A stretch of 64,000 nt of DNA from Streptomyces sp. CB02923 (GCF_001905005.1 NZ_LWKZ01000002.1:145955-209954), one strand, 5' to 3'. Shown: positions 32,223 to 41,262, counted from the stretch's first letter. Notes: generated from the letters alone by a model not told the origin. A program made the numbers and translations.

Positions 32223-34130
32223 ATGGACATGGAGACAACCGACCGCACGGACACGCGTCCGGACGTGGTGATCGCGGGCGCCGGGCCCGTAGGACTGATG
32301 CTCGCCTGCGAACTCGCCCTGCGCCGGGTGCGCGTCGTCGTGCTGGAGCGCCTGACCGCGCCGGACGAGACGATCAAGGCAGGGGCCATCAACACGCCCA
32401 GTGCGGAGGCGTTCTACCGGCGCGGGCTGCTGCCCGCGCTCGCCGAGGTGCAGAAGGAGGCGATCGGCCGGTTCAGCTCCTTCGTGCGGCAGCGGCAGGC
32501 GGCGGGGGCGACGGCCGTACGCGCGGTGCCGAAGTTCGCCGGTCACTTCGCGGGCATCATGCTGCGCGCCGACCTCCTGGACGAGTCCGACCCCGACTTC
32601 CACGGCGCCGGACCGGCCGGCGACGTCGGGCTGGTGCCGCAGCTGACACTGGAACGGCTGCTCGCCGAACGCGCCGCCGAACTCGGGGTCGTCGTACGCC
32701 GTGGCGTGGAGGTGACCGGCTTCGACGCGGCCGAGGACGGCGTGACGGTGCGGCTGCGGCCGGTCGCGGAGGACGGGGACGGGGACGGGACGGCTGGGAG
32801 CGGGGACGGGGCGGCCGGGAGCGGGGACGGGGCGGCCGGGGGCCCGGCCCCGGAGACGGTCCGGGCCGGCTGGCTGGTGGGCTGCGACGGCGGGCGCAGT
32901 ACGGTCCGCAGGCTCGCGGGGTTCCCCTTCCCCGGCACCGACCCGGAGATCACCGGCCACCAGGCGATGGTGGAGCTGACCGGGTCCGAGAAGCTCGGCG
33001 CGGGCTGGAACGAGACGGATACCGGGATCTACGCCCACGGCCCGCTGCCCGGCCGCATCCTCACCGTCGAGTTCGACGGCCCTCCGGAGGACCGCGACGC
33101 CCCCATCACCCTGGAGGAGTTGCAGACCAGCCTGCGCAGCGTCTCGGGGACCGACGTCACGATCACCAAGGTGCTCACCGCCACCCGCTTCACCGACAAT
33201 GCCCGCCAGGTCCCCGACTACCGCTCCGGGCGCGTCCTGCTGGCCGGCGACGCGGCGCACGTGCATTCGCCGTTCGGCGGCCAGGGACTGAACCTGGGCA
33301 TCGGGGACGCGGTGAACCTGGGCTGGAAGCTGGCCGCCACGATCCACGGCCACGCGCCGGAAGGGCTGCTGGACACGTACACCACCGAGCGGCACCCGAT
33401 CGGCGCGTGGGTGCTGGAGTGGACCCGCGCCCAGATCGCGGTGATGCGGCCGGACCCGCACGCCCGTGCGCTGCGCGAGGTGGTCCGCGACCTGACGCGT
33501 ACCGTCACCGGCACCACCTACTTCACCAAGAAGATCTCCGGCGTGTGGCAGGGCTACGACCTGCCCGGCGACCACCCGCTGACCGGCCGCAGCGCCCCCG
33601 ACCTCGAACTGGCCGACGGCACCCGGCTCGCCGCCCACCTCCAGGACGGGCGGGGGCTGCTGCTCGTCCTCTCCGATGCCCCGGAGGCGGCCTGGCAGGC
33701 CGCGGAGCACGCCGCCGGGTACGAGGGGCGGGTGCGCGTGGTGACGGGCCGCTGCCCGGGGCGTCCGGAGCTGGCCGGGCTGCTGGTACGGCCGGACGGG
33801 ATCACGGCTTGGGCCTCCGGTACGGACGTACGGCGGGACGCTGAGGGGGCGGCTGAGGGGGCGACTGAGAAGGCGGCGGAGAGGGCGGCTGAGGAGGCCG
33901 CCCGTACGGCCCGGAACGGGGAGGCCGCGGTCGCGTCGTGGCAGAGCGGTGAGGCGGTCGGGGCGGTCGGGACGGCGGACGGGGATACCGTCCGTGTCCG
34001 TACGGGCGGCGCGGCGACCGCCACGCGAACGGCAGCGGCAGCGTCCGCGACCTGCACGGCGGACGAATCGGCCGCTCTCGGCGACGCGTTGCGGCGGTGG
34101 TTCGGCGCTCCTGATGGGGAGGCTGGGTAG
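32223..34130 (+). CDS. FAD-dependent aromatic monooxygenase (class A, rifampicin/tetracycline-hydroxylase-like)
   Basis: A 635-residue flavoprotein hydroxylase. Dinucleotide motif GAGPVG at 19-24, DG motif region GWLVGCDGGRSTVRR, and GDAAH (about 341-345, in AGDAAHVHSPFGGQGLN) are intact. The C-terminal thioredoxin-like domain (WQAAEHAAGYEGRVRVV) is typical of this group. Two low-complexity insertions stand out: a GSGDGAAG repeat at about 185-200 and an Ala/Glu-rich AEGAAEGATEKAAERAAEE stretch near 540-560. Substrates may include aromatic antibiotics or phenols. The divergent TetR gene is the likely regulator. Confidence 0.9.
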   Translation: MDMETTDRTDTRPDVVIAGAGPVGLMLACELALRRVRVVVLERLTAPDETIKAGAINTPSAEAFYRRGLLPALAEVQKEAIGRFSSFVRQRQAAGATAVRAVPKFAGHFAGIMLRADLLDESDPDFHGAGPAGDVGLVPQLTLERLLAERAAELGVVVRRGVEVTGFDAAEDGVTVRLRPVAEDGDGDGTAGSGDGAAGSGDGAAGGPAPETVRAGWLVGCDGGRSTVRRLAGFPFPGTDPEITGHQAMVELTGSEKLGAGWNETDTGIYAHGPLPGRILTVEFDGPPEDRDAPITLEELQTSLRSVSGTDVTITKVLTATRFTDNARQVPDYRSGRVLLAGDAAHVHSPFGGQGLNLGIGDAVNLGWKLAATIHGHAPEGLLDTYTTERHPIGAWVLEWTRAQIAVMRPDPHARALREVVRDLTRTVTGTTYFTKKISGVWQGYDLPGDHPLTGRSAPDLELADGTRLAAHLQDGRGLLLVLSDAPEAAWQAAEHAAGYEGRVRVVTGRCPGRPELAGLLVRPDGITAWASGTDVRRDAEGAAEGATEKAAERAAEEAARTARNGEAAVASWQSGEAVGAVGTADGDTVRVRTGGAATATRTAAAASATCTADESAALGDALRRWFGAPDGEAG

Positions 34131-34324
34131 TCGGGGGGGCCGAGGGGGACGGGCGGACGGCCGGGTAGCGGTTTCGGCCCCGGCAGGTTCCGCCCCCACG
34201 GCCTCGTCCGGCCCGCCTCCACCGGGCCGGACGGGGCCGTTCCACGCCGCCGGCGCCACCCGCGTACGCCCGGATCTGTGCAGGCCGACTCCCGCAGACG
34301 CCACCGCGGCGCTAGCTTCGGACC

Positions 34325-35095
34325 ATGACCGACAACGTGCCCGACTCCGTGCCGGGTTTTGCACAGGACACCGCCTCCGTCCGTGAGGCAACCGACCGAC
34401 TGCTCGTCGATGTGGGCAAGTTGGACGACGAGGCGATCGGAGAACCGTCACTGCTGCCCGACTGGACCCGCGGCCACCTGCTCGCCCACGTCGCACGCAA
34501 CGCCGATGCCCTCGTCAACCTGCTGACCTGGGCGCGTACCGGCGTCCGCACCCCGATGTACGCGAGCGCCGAGGCCCGGGACGCCGACATCGCCGAGGGC
34601 GCCGACCGGCCGCTCGCCGTGCACCTGGACGACCTGCGGACCAGCGCCGAGCGCTTCGACGCGGCAGCGGCGGCCGTGCCGCCCGCCCGCCGCCAGTACG
34701 AGCTGGAGATGCGCAACGGCGTCCTCGAACGCGCCGCCCGGCTGCCGTTCCGCCGGCTGGCCGAGGTCGAGCTGCACCGTATCGACCTGGGAGTCGGCTA
34801 CGGCATCGAGCAGCTGCCGACGGCCTTCGTCGACGCCGAACTGGCGTTCATGACGGGGAAGAAGTTCGCGGGGCACGTCGACGTACCGGCCCTGGAACTG
34901 CGCACCCCCGACGGACGGCGGTGGCGGACCGGCCGTACGGAGCACACCGGTGTGGTCACGGAGCGCACGGGAGACGTCCCGTACCTGGTGGTGTCCGGCT
35001 CCCCCAACGAACTGGTCGGCTGGCTCACCGGACGGGCCAAGGGCACCGGACTCGACACCCGGGGCGGCCCCCTTCCGGGCCTCCCCCCGCTTTAG
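34325..35095 (+). CDS. Maleylpyruvate isomerase family mycothiol-dependent enzyme (DinB/MDMPI)
   Basis: A 256-residue protein of the DinB-like four-helix fold. Metal-ligand residues appear in GHLLAHVARNADA (His) and in VELHRIDLG (Glu/His). The C-terminal SCP2-like domain (LRTPDGRRWRTG) is typical of the actinobacterial group that uses mycothiol as cofactor. The ATG at 34325 is the family start. It is followed after 9 nt by the MBL-fold gene, so the two form an operon, possibly a thiol-linked detoxification pair. The substrate is unknown. Confidence 0.88.
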   Translation: MTDNVPDSVPGFAQDTASVREATDRLLVDVGKLDDEAIGEPSLLPDWTRGHLLAHVARNADALVNLLTWARTGVRTPMYASAEARDADIAEGADRPLAVHLDDLRTSAERFDAAAAAVPPARRQYELEMRNGVLERAARLPFRRLAEVELHRIDLGVGYGIEQLPTAFVDAELAFMTGKKFAGHVDVPALELRTPDGRRWRTGRTEHTGVVTERTGDVPYLVVSGSPNELVGWLTGRAKGTGLDTRGGPLPGLPPL

Positions 35096-35104
35096 GGTGG
35101 ACCC

Positions 35105-35761
35105 ATGAGCTACACGGGAGCAGTGAAGGTCGGCGGACCGGCCGACGTACACGAGCTGGCCGACCTGATGATTTCCAAGGTCGCGGTCGGCCCGATGGAC
35201 AACAACGCCTATCTGCTGCGCTGCCGCGCCACCGGCGAGCAGTTGTTGATCGACGCCGCCGCCGAGCCGGCCACCCTTGTCAACCTGATCGGCGACAGCG
35301 GCATCGCCTCCGTGGTGACCACCCATCAGCACGGTGACCACTGGGGCGCGCTGCGCGAGGTCGTGGACGCGACGGGCGCCCGTACGTACGCGGGCCGGTA
35401 CGACGCCGAAGGCATCCCCGTACCGACCGACGTGCCCGTCGAGGACGGCGACACCATCGCCGTCGGCGAGGTCCGGCTGACCGCCCGCCACCTGGCGGGA
35501 CACACCCCGGGCAGCATCGCCCTGATCTACGACGACCCGCACGGGCACCCGCACGTCTTCACCGGCGACTGCCTCTTCCCCGGCGGCATCGGCAACACCT
35601 GGGACGACCCGGAGCGGTTCACCAGCCTCCTCGACGACATCTCGGCCAAGCTCTTCGGCGCGCTGCCCGACGAGACCTGGGTCTACCCGGGGCACGGCTC
35701 GGACACCACGCTCGGCGCGGAGCGCCCGCACCTCGCCGAGTGGCGCGAACGCGGCTGGTGA
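35105..35761 (+). CDS. MBL-fold metallo-hydrolase (glyoxalase II-like)
   Basis: A 218-residue hydrolase with the zinc motif THQHGDHWGAL (HxHxDH), a second-ligand HLAGHTPGS, and GDCLFPGGIG, then PGHGSDTTLG. This is the complete binuclear site of the glyoxalase II/MBL family. It is co-transcribed with the mycothiol-type enzyme upstream, so hydrolysis of a mycothiol thioester is plausible but unproven. Tandem repeats start directly after the stop. Confidence 0.92.
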   Translation: MSYTGAVKVGGPADVHELADLMISKVAVGPMDNNAYLLRCRATGEQLLIDAAAEPATLVNLIGDSGIASVVTTHQHGDHWGALREVVDATGARTYAGRYDAEGIPVPTDVPVEDGDTIAVGEVRLTARHLAGHTPGSIALIYDDPHGHPHVFTGDCLFPGGIGNTWDDPERFTSLLDDISAKLFGALPDETWVYPGHGSDTTLGAERPHLAEWRERGW

Positions 35762-35895
35762 CGGACGGGCGGACGGGCAGGGACGCGTAGGCCGGTGCGG
35801 ACGGGCAGAGATGCTTGGACCGGTCCGCACCGGCAGGGACGCGTAGGCCGCCCGCACCGGCAGAGACGCTTGGGCCGGTGCGGGCGGCCGGTCCG
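35762..35895. repeat. Tandem repeats following the MBL gene stop codon
   Basis: About four units of 30-35 bp built on GACGGGCAGGGACGCGTAGGC and variants, starting just after the TGA. Parts can also fold, because GGCCGGTGCGGAC and its complement alternate. No gene is seen. Confidence 0.75.
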
Positions 35896-35921
35896 TGCCC
35901 GGCCGCCCGGCGGGTGGTCCG

Positions 35922-36380
35922 TCAGCAGGTGACGTAGGACCGGCGCGCGTTGTTGTAGCCGCAGCTGTCGACGCGCGCGCCGGACGGCTTCTTGAGGGTC
36001 GCGGTGTCCTTGGTGTTGTTCCACACGTAGGCACGGCGGTTCTGGTAGCGGTGGGCGGCGGTGTCGCGCCCGCGGCCGGTGTGCACCGTCACGGTCTTCC
36101 CGGCTCCCAGGCTGTACGTACCGAAGGTGTACGTGTGGCGGGAGGTGTCGGTCAGCTTCCAGCCCTTGAGGCTGACGGCGCGCGAGGTGGAGTTCTTGAT
36201 CTGCACCCACTCGGCGTTGAGGCTGGCGTTGGAGCGGTTGTCGCTGCCGGGGCTGTTGTAGTAGATCTTCGACAGGTGCACGGATCCGGCCGCGGACGCG
36301 GGTGCTGCCGTGACGAGCCCTCCGGCCGCCGTGGCTATCGCGAGTGCGGCAGCGGCGGCCGCCTTGTTGTGATGACGCAT
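35922..36380 (-). CDS. Secreted lamin-tail-domain protein
   Basis: A 152-residue exported protein. A signal peptide (residues 1-31, cleaved near ASAAG) is followed by a single lamin tail (LTD) fold: VHLSKIYYNSPGSDN, AEWVQIKNSTSRAVSLKGW, then a beta-rich core with YTFGTYSLGAGKTVTVHTG, ending RRSYVTC. LTD proteins are often extracellular beta-sandwich binders. The start is the ATG at 36380. It is alone on the minus strand. Confidence 0.88.
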   Translation of the reverse strand: MRHHNKAAAAAALAIATAAGGLVTAAPASAAGSVHLSKIYYNSPGSDNRSNASLNAEWVQIKNSTSRAVSLKGWKLTDTSRHTYTFGTYSLGAGKTVTVHTGRGRDTAAHRYQNRRAYVWNNTKDTATLKKPSGARVDSCGYNNARRSYVTC

Positions 36381-36648
36381 GGTCCCCCCTCGGGACAGTG
36401 CGCGCCGACGGGCCGAGGCCGGTGGGGCGTCGGTCTCCCTACGGGCGCGCGACCAACGATGCGCGCACTGTACGGGCTTGTGGCGCACCGCGGACATATG
36501 TGACGTACGCATATGCCCTGCGACTGGCCTACGTCTGCCCGGCGCATGCGGGCGAGGCCCTGCGGTACACCCGCGGGACCTCGCTCAACGCCTTGCGGCG
36601 GATCGGCCATCCGCCCGGCCGGCCGGTCAGGCGTCTCCGGACAACTCG
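36381..36648. other. Intergenic region between TerC and the LTD gene
   Basis: 268 bp that should contain the LTD promoter and the TerC 3' flank. I see no clear terminator or operator; short imperfect inverted repeats such as GGCCGGCCGG at 36617-36626 are present. Confidence 0.4.
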
Positions 36649-37671
36649 TCAGGCGTCTATCGCATCCTTGGCATCTTCGGCACCTTCGGCTTCCCTCTTG
36701 GCTGCGGCGTCCGCCGCCTCCGCCCTGGCCTGCTTCTTCGAGGCCCGCAGGCTCGTGATTGTCGTGACGACGAGGACGGCGCAGATGACGCCCAGCGAGA
36801 CCGGGATACTGATCTCCGGAACGCTCACGCCCGACTCGTGCAGGGCATGCAGCACCAGCTTCACACCGATGAATCCGAGGATGATCGACAGGCCGTAGGA
36901 GAGGTGCACCAGCTTCTTCAGCAGACCGCCGATGAGGAAGTACAGCTGCCGCAGACCCATCAGGGCGAACGCGTTGGCGGTGAAGACGATGTACGGGTCC
37001 TGGGTGAGGCCGAAGATCGCGGGGATCGAGTCCAGCGCGAACAGCACGTCGGTGGTGCCGATCGCCAGCATGACGATCAGCATCGGCGTCATCAGACGCC
37101 GGCCGTTCTCGACGATGAACAGCTTGGTGCCGTGGTACTGGTCGGTCGACGGGAACCGCTTTTCGACCAGCTTCAGGAAGCGGTTCTCCTCGAACTCCTC
37201 GTCCTGCTCCCCGGAACGTGCCTCCTGGATGAGCTTCCAGGCCGTCCAGATGAGGAACGCGCCGAAGATGTAGAAGACCCACGAGAAGTTGGCGATGATC
37301 GCGGCGCCCGCGCCGATGAACCCGGCGCGCAGCACCAGGGCTATCAGCACACCGACCATCAGCACCCGCTGCTGGTAGATGGCCGGCACCGCGAACTTCG
37401 CCATGATCAGGACGAAGACGAAGAGGTTGTCGACGCTCAGCGACTTCTCGGTGATGAAGCCCGCGAAGAACTCGCCGGCCGGCTGCCCGCCGCCGAAGAG
37501 CAGCAGGCCGAGGCCGAAGAGCCCGGCGAGGGCGATCCAGACGGCGGTCCAGACGCCGGCCTCCTTGACGGAGACCTCGTGCGGTTTGCGGCCGCCGATG
37601 AAGAAATCGGCGGTGATCAGGGCGCACAGACCGACGATGGTCAGCACCCACAGGGTCAGGGAAACGTCCAC
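36649..37671 (-). CDS. TerC-family integral membrane protein (putative metal exporter)
   Basis: A 340-residue protein with about nine transmembrane segments. TerC/Alx motifs are clear: LITADFFIGGRKPHEVS, EKSLSVDNLFVFVLIM and TTDVLFALDSIPAIFGLT, containing the paired Asp residues of the family. Many TerC proteins export manganese or load it onto secreted proteins. The C-terminal tail is Ala/Lys/Glu-rich. I choose the GTG at 37671 because GGAGGA precedes it. A leader with a riboswitch-like sequence and a hairpin over that ribosome site suggests translational control. Confidence 0.93.
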   Translation of the reverse strand: MDVSLTLWVLTIVGLCALITADFFIGGRKPHEVSVKEAGVWTAVWIALAGLFGLGLLLFGGGQPAGEFFAGFITEKSLSVDNLFVFVLIMAKFAVPAIYQQRVLMVGVLIALVLRAGFIGAGAAIIANFSWVFYIFGAFLIWTAWKLIQEARSGEQDEEFEENRFLKLVEKRFPSTDQYHGTKLFIVENGRRLMTPMLIVMLAIGTTDVLFALDSIPAIFGLTQDPYIVFTANAFALMGLRQLYFLIGGLLKKLVHLSYGLSIILGFIGVKLVLHALHESGVSVPEISIPVSLGVICAVLVVTTITSLRASKKQARAEAADAAAKREAEGAEDAKDAIDA

Positions 37672-37675
37672 TGCT

Positions 37676-37722
37676 CCTCCGGCAGAGTCGTACGGCACTA
37701 ACAGCGTCGTCGCTGCCGGAGG
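37676..37722 (-). promoter_or_regulatory. Ribosome-site-sequestering hairpin before TerC
   Basis: On the minus strand 37722-37713 (CCTCCGGCAG) pairs perfectly with 37685-37676 (CTGCCGGAGG), a 10-bp stem with a 27-nt loop. The second arm contains most of the TerC Shine-Dalgarno GGAGGAG, so folding would block translation. Confidence 0.7.
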
Positions 37723-37845
37723 TCTCTTCCACCCGAGAGCGCTGATGCGCGCTCCCCGCGATGGGCCGACGCCCCGGGATCTCGTCAGTGGTGCGATCCG
37801 TGATGACGGGTACGTCGCGAGGGAATACTCCCCTCCGCACCATGA
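37713..37845 (-). promoter_or_regulatory. Candidate yybP-ykoY-type manganese riboswitch upstream of TerC
   Basis: The minus-strand leader contains GGGGAGTA (37833-37826), then CCCGTCATCACGG, then a GGGGCGTCGGCCC block, and ends in GGTGGAAGAGACC, overlapping the anti-ribosome-site arm. This resembles leaders of TerC-family genes, which often carry the Mn-sensing yybP-ykoY RNA. I could not fold or search it, so the family assignment rests on motif resemblance and gene context. Confidence 0.5.
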
Positions 37846-37889
37846 GAGTAAAGGAAAGGCAATGAATAGTAAAGGGGTGGGTAAATCAG

Positions 37890-38010
37890 CTGGTCAGGGC
37901 CCTGGGGTTTGGGGCTGGGAGCTTGGGGTTGGGTTTAGGGCTTGGGGGCTTGGGGTTGGCTTGAGGGCTTGGGACTGCGGGCTTGGAGCCTTGGGGCGGG
38001 TCTCGAGGCG
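37890..38010. repeat. G-rich imperfect GGGCTTGGGG repeats
   Basis: About 120 bp with ten or so G-runs spaced by CTT, TT or CT (GGCTTGGGG, GGGTTTAGGG). Purine-rich on the plus strand, with potential for G-quadruplex or slipped structures. No gene is supported. It lies between the TerC leader and the terminator after the TerD-like gene. Confidence 0.7.
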
Positions 38011-38044
38011 GGCGCCCCCGAGAAGCGCCCCGGGGCAAGCGCGA

Positions 38045-38086
38045 GGGGCGGGCAGGCGACCGGTGATGTGGTCGTCTGCCCGCCCC
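38045..38086 (-). terminator. Long hairpin terminator after the large TerD-domain gene
   Basis: 38045-38055 pairs with 38076-38086 (11 bp, GGGGCGGGCAG) and, past one mismatch, 38057-38061 pairs with 38070-38074, around an 8-nt loop. It lies 11 nt beyond the gene's stop. Confidence 0.85.
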
Positions 38087-38097
38087 TGGCGGACGGC

Positions 38098-40317
38098 TCA
38101 GCTCTCGCGGGACCGGGTGTGCCCCTGCGACCGGCGGGCTTCGGCCAGATCGCCCAGGACCTGGCGCAGCACCTGGCTGCCGTCCGGTACACGCGACGGC
38201 TCGTACGTCCAGGCGTGACCGACCCAGGGGTCGGCGAGATGGGCGTCCGGCACCGGCGTGATCCGCAGCAGGGAACGCCACAGCGGGTCCAGCACCGGCC
38301 CGTACGCCCGTGCCTCGGCCCGGTCGGCGACCATGAGCAGATGCACGCCCACCGACGGGCCCTCGTCCGCCAGATAGCGGAGCTGGTTGACGGCGCGGTC
38401 GTCGAAGCCGTGCGGGAAGTCGTGGACGATCAGCAGTTGCTCGGCGGTGTCCAGATCCGGCGGCAGGGCCTCCGCCGCCCGGTTGCGGACGGCCATCTGT
38501 ACGAGGTCCACGCGCCGGGTCAGTTCGCCGAGCACCGCGGTGACGCCCTGCGCGCCGGCGGCCGGGGGTTCGCGAAGCGCGCCCGTCTCCAGCAGCGGGG
38601 CCAGCGCGGGCGCCGCGGCACCGGCCGGGTCGATGACCTGGACGGTGAGCTCGCCGGCCGGATGGGCGGCCAGCAGGCGGGCGGCGAGCGTGACGGCCGT
38701 GTCCATCGCCCGGCGCCGTACCTCGGCCGCGTCGAGCGGCTCGCCGTCATCCGGACCGCCGCCGTCGGGACCGTCACCGTCGGGACCGCCGCCGAGGTCG
38801 TCGAGGCCGAAGGCGCTCGCGAACGCGTCGTCGGGGGACCCCGTCCGGCCGAACGTCTCCGGCTGTCCGCTGTCGATCCACAGACCGCGGTCCATCGGCA
38901 GCCGTACGAGCATGGGAATGCGCAGGTCAGGGCACTCCGGCAGGCGCAGGTCACCGAGCCGCACCGCCGTCGGGTACTCCTCCGGGGGCCGGTAGCCCTG
39001 CCAGACGGGGCTGCTCCAGGAGGCGAAGGCCGGGGGCAGGGCGGGCTCGACGACCTCGGCCTCGGCGGTGAGCTGGGCGAGGTCCCGGTCGAGCACCTCG
39101 CGGGCCTGGGCCGCCAGACGGGCGTGCTTGTCGTGCGCGGCGGCCCGCGCGGCGTCGGCGGCCGGCCCGACGCGGTTGCGGGGGTCGGCGTTGACGGCGT
39201 CCAGCTCCTTCGCCAGGCGGGACTGGGCGAAGTCCATGGCGCTGCGGTAGGCGGCGACCGTCCGCGCCAGGTCTTCGAACATCCCCCAGACCTGGTTGTA
39301 GAGCCGCTCGTCGAGGGTCCGGCCGGCGGCGTCACCGGCGACCGGGCCGGGAGGCCGGGTCTCGGAGGGCATTGCCTCGCCGCCGGGTGTTGCCTCGCCG
39401 CCGGGCGAGGGCACGGCCGGGGTGGGGACGTCCTGGCGGGGGTGCGGGGCGGCGGAGGGGGGCTGCGGGGCGGCGGAGCGGCGCTTCGGGTGCCGGTAGT
39501 CGATGGCTGCGCGGTCCGTATCCGTACGTGCCTTGTGGCCGTGGGCGGCCTCGTGGCCCGATCCTGCCTCGTGGCCCGATCCTGCCTCGTGACCGGGGGC
39601 GGCCGTCGTGGTGGGGCCGGTGGTCGGGGTGGGGTCAGCGGCCGGGATGGGGTCAGCGGCCGGGATGGGGTCAGCGGCCGGGATGGGGTCAGCGGCCGGG
39701 GTGCGTTCGGCCATCCCGGTGCGGTCGGCTGTCGCGGTCGGCTCCGACGCCGGTACCGAGCGCGCGTGGCCGCTGCGTACCGCTTGCTGGATCTCCGAGG
39801 CCAGTGCGGCGGCCTGCGGCAGCCCCTGGTCCTGGAGCAGCGCCGCGAGCCCGCCCGCGTACCCCTGTCCTACGGCCCGGACCTTCCAGGCGCCCTGCCT
39901 GCGGTACAGCTCCACGGCCACGACAGCGGATTCGGCGCCGAGGTCGGTGAGCGTGAAGGTGGCGATCTCCGTACCGTCGAGGCCCGTGACCGCGACGAAC
40001 GGTGCCGCCGCCGTGCCGAAGGCCGTCGGCCCGCCGATGCCGACGGGCAGCGCGAGCAGCACGCCGGCCCGGTGCACCGCGGCGGGCAGGGCGTCCAGGT
40101 CCATCGCGATCCGGTGCTCGCCGGCCGCCTGCCGGGGCACCTCGACGCCGTTGCGGCGCGGCGCTCCCGGGTGGGCGACCGCCTCGATGCCCGCGAGGTT
40201 GCCCTCTTCGTCGGCGAGCGTCACCCCCGCGACGACGGGTCCGCCCGCCGCGATCCTGATCTCCAAACGGGTCCGGTCCAGTGGATGGTTCTGCCCGCGG
40301 ACAAGCTCGGCCGTCAT
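38098..40317 (-). CDS. Large TerD-domain protein with C-terminal ATPase-like region
   Basis: A 739-residue cytoplasmic protein. Residues 1-165 form a TerD (calcium-binding stress) domain (ELVRGQNHPLDRTRLEIRI ... VVAVELYRRQGAWKVRAVG). Residues 190-330 are a low-complexity linker with four 18-bp repeats (PIPAAD units) and GHEAGS repeats. The C-terminal 400 residues hold a coiled-coil-like stretch and a FtsK/SpoIIIE-like fold (LLIVHDFPHGFDDRAVNQL, GVHLLMVADRAEA) but I see no Walker A. Actinobacterial ter loci often carry such fusions. It is 57 nt after the TerD gene and co-oriented, so probably an operon. Confidence 0.82.
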   Translation of the reverse strand: MTAELVRGQNHPLDRTRLEIRIAAGGPVVAGVTLADEEGNLAGIEAVAHPGAPRRNGVEVPRQAAGEHRIAMDLDALPAAVHRAGVLLALPVGIGGPTAFGTAAAPFVAVTGLDGTEIATFTLTDLGAESAVVAVELYRRQGAWKVRAVGQGYAGGLAALLQDQGLPQAAALASEIQQAVRSGHARSVPASEPTATADRTGMAERTPAADPIPAADPIPAADPIPAADPTPTTGPTTTAAPGHEAGSGHEAGSGHEAAHGHKARTDTDRAAIDYRHPKRRSAAPQPPSAAPHPRQDVPTPAVPSPGGEATPGGEAMPSETRPPGPVAGDAAGRTLDERLYNQVWGMFEDLARTVAAYRSAMDFAQSRLAKELDAVNADPRNRVGPAADAARAAAHDKHARLAAQAREVLDRDLAQLTAEAEVVEPALPPAFASWSSPVWQGYRPPEEYPTAVRLGDLRLPECPDLRIPMLVRLPMDRGLWIDSGQPETFGRTGSPDDAFASAFGLDDLGGGPDGDGPDGGGPDDGEPLDAAEVRRRAMDTAVTLAARLLAAHPAGELTVQVIDPAGAAAPALAPLLETGALREPPAAGAQGVTAVLGELTRRVDLVQMAVRNRAAEALPPDLDTAEQLLIVHDFPHGFDDRAVNQLRYLADEGPSVGVHLLMVADRAEARAYGPVLDPLWRSLLRITPVPDAHLADPWVGHAWTYEPSRVPDGSQVLRQVLGDLAEARRSQGHTRSRES

Positions 40318-40374
40318 CGTCGTTCCCCCGAAGTGTCGTGCGCCCCGTGCTCGCCGACGGGGCCTGGTGCGTGC

Positions 40375-40953
40375 TTACAGGTACGGCAGTATCCCCGGGA
40401 CCACGTCCTTGAACGTACGGCCGTTGGAGGGTTCGCCGATCGCGGTCATCTGCCAGCCGGTGCCGGAGCGGTGCACCTTGCTCATGATCTGCGCGGTGTA
40501 GTCACCGCCGCCGGTGAGGGTGTAGCGGGCCAGTTCCTGGCCGGTGGTCTCGTCGACCAGGCGGCAGAAGGCGTCCTGCACCTCGGCGAAGGTCTGGCCG
40601 GTGAAGGAGTTCACGGTGAAGACGATCTGGTCGATGTGCACCGGCACCCGCGACAGGTCGACGAGGATCGCCTCGTCGTCCCCGCCCTGCCCCGCGCCGC
40701 CCACCACGTTGTCGCCGGTGTGCCGCACCGAACCGTCGTCGCTGACGAGGTGCTGGAAGAAGACGACGTCCATCGGCTGCTTGTCGGCGAACAGCACCGC
40801 CGAGGCGTCGAGGTCGATCTCCCTGGTCCGCGATCCGAACAGGCCGCGGCGGGGCGCCGAACGCCAGCCCAGTCCCATCCGTACCGCGGTCAGCGTCCCC
40901 CCGTCGGACTTCGCCAGGCTGATGCCCTGCCCCTTGAACAAGTTGACCGACAC
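40375..40953 (-). CDS. terD: TerD-family calcium-binding stress protein
   Basis: A 192-residue TerD protein. Key features are MSVNLFKGQGISLAK, the metal-binding acidic DLDASAVLF and DDDG-like segments (VSDDGSVRHTGDN), and the C-terminal GWQMTAIGEPSNGRTFKDVV. TerD proteins bind calcium with pairs of Asp residues and act in tellurite and stress resistance and in Streptomyces development. GTG start at 40953 with the conserved MSVNL beginning. It leads an operon with the large TerD-fusion gene. Confidence 0.93.
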   Translation of the reverse strand: MSVNLFKGQGISLAKSDGGTLTAVRMGLGWRSAPRRGLFGSRTREIDLDASAVLFADKQPMDVVFFQHLVSDDGSVRHTGDNVVGGAGQGGDDEAILVDLSRVPVHIDQIVFTVNSFTGQTFAEVQDAFCRLVDETTGQELARYTLTGGGDYTAQIMSKVHRSGTGWQMTAIGEPSNGRTFKDVVPGILPYL

Positions 40954-41262
40954 GTGCCGTCCCCTCTCGCTCTGTTCTCCCCGTTGCCGCCTCCCCGACG
41001 GCCTTCCCCGACCTTATGCACGGCCCGCCCCCGGAACGCATCCGCCCCGCGCTTTGTGGCGCTCCTGCAACACAGCCGTACGCTCCGGCCGCCCACAGAA
41101 GCACCCAGCCGACGCAGGGCCCCCATCACCCCTCCGATGCCCCGCAGCACTCCGCACCCAGCCCCCCCCCCAGCCCGCACCCATGCCGGTGCCGACACCG
41201 ACTCCGGCACGGACAGCAGCACCAACTCCGGCAACCGCTCCCATCCCGCGCCGACTCCAACC

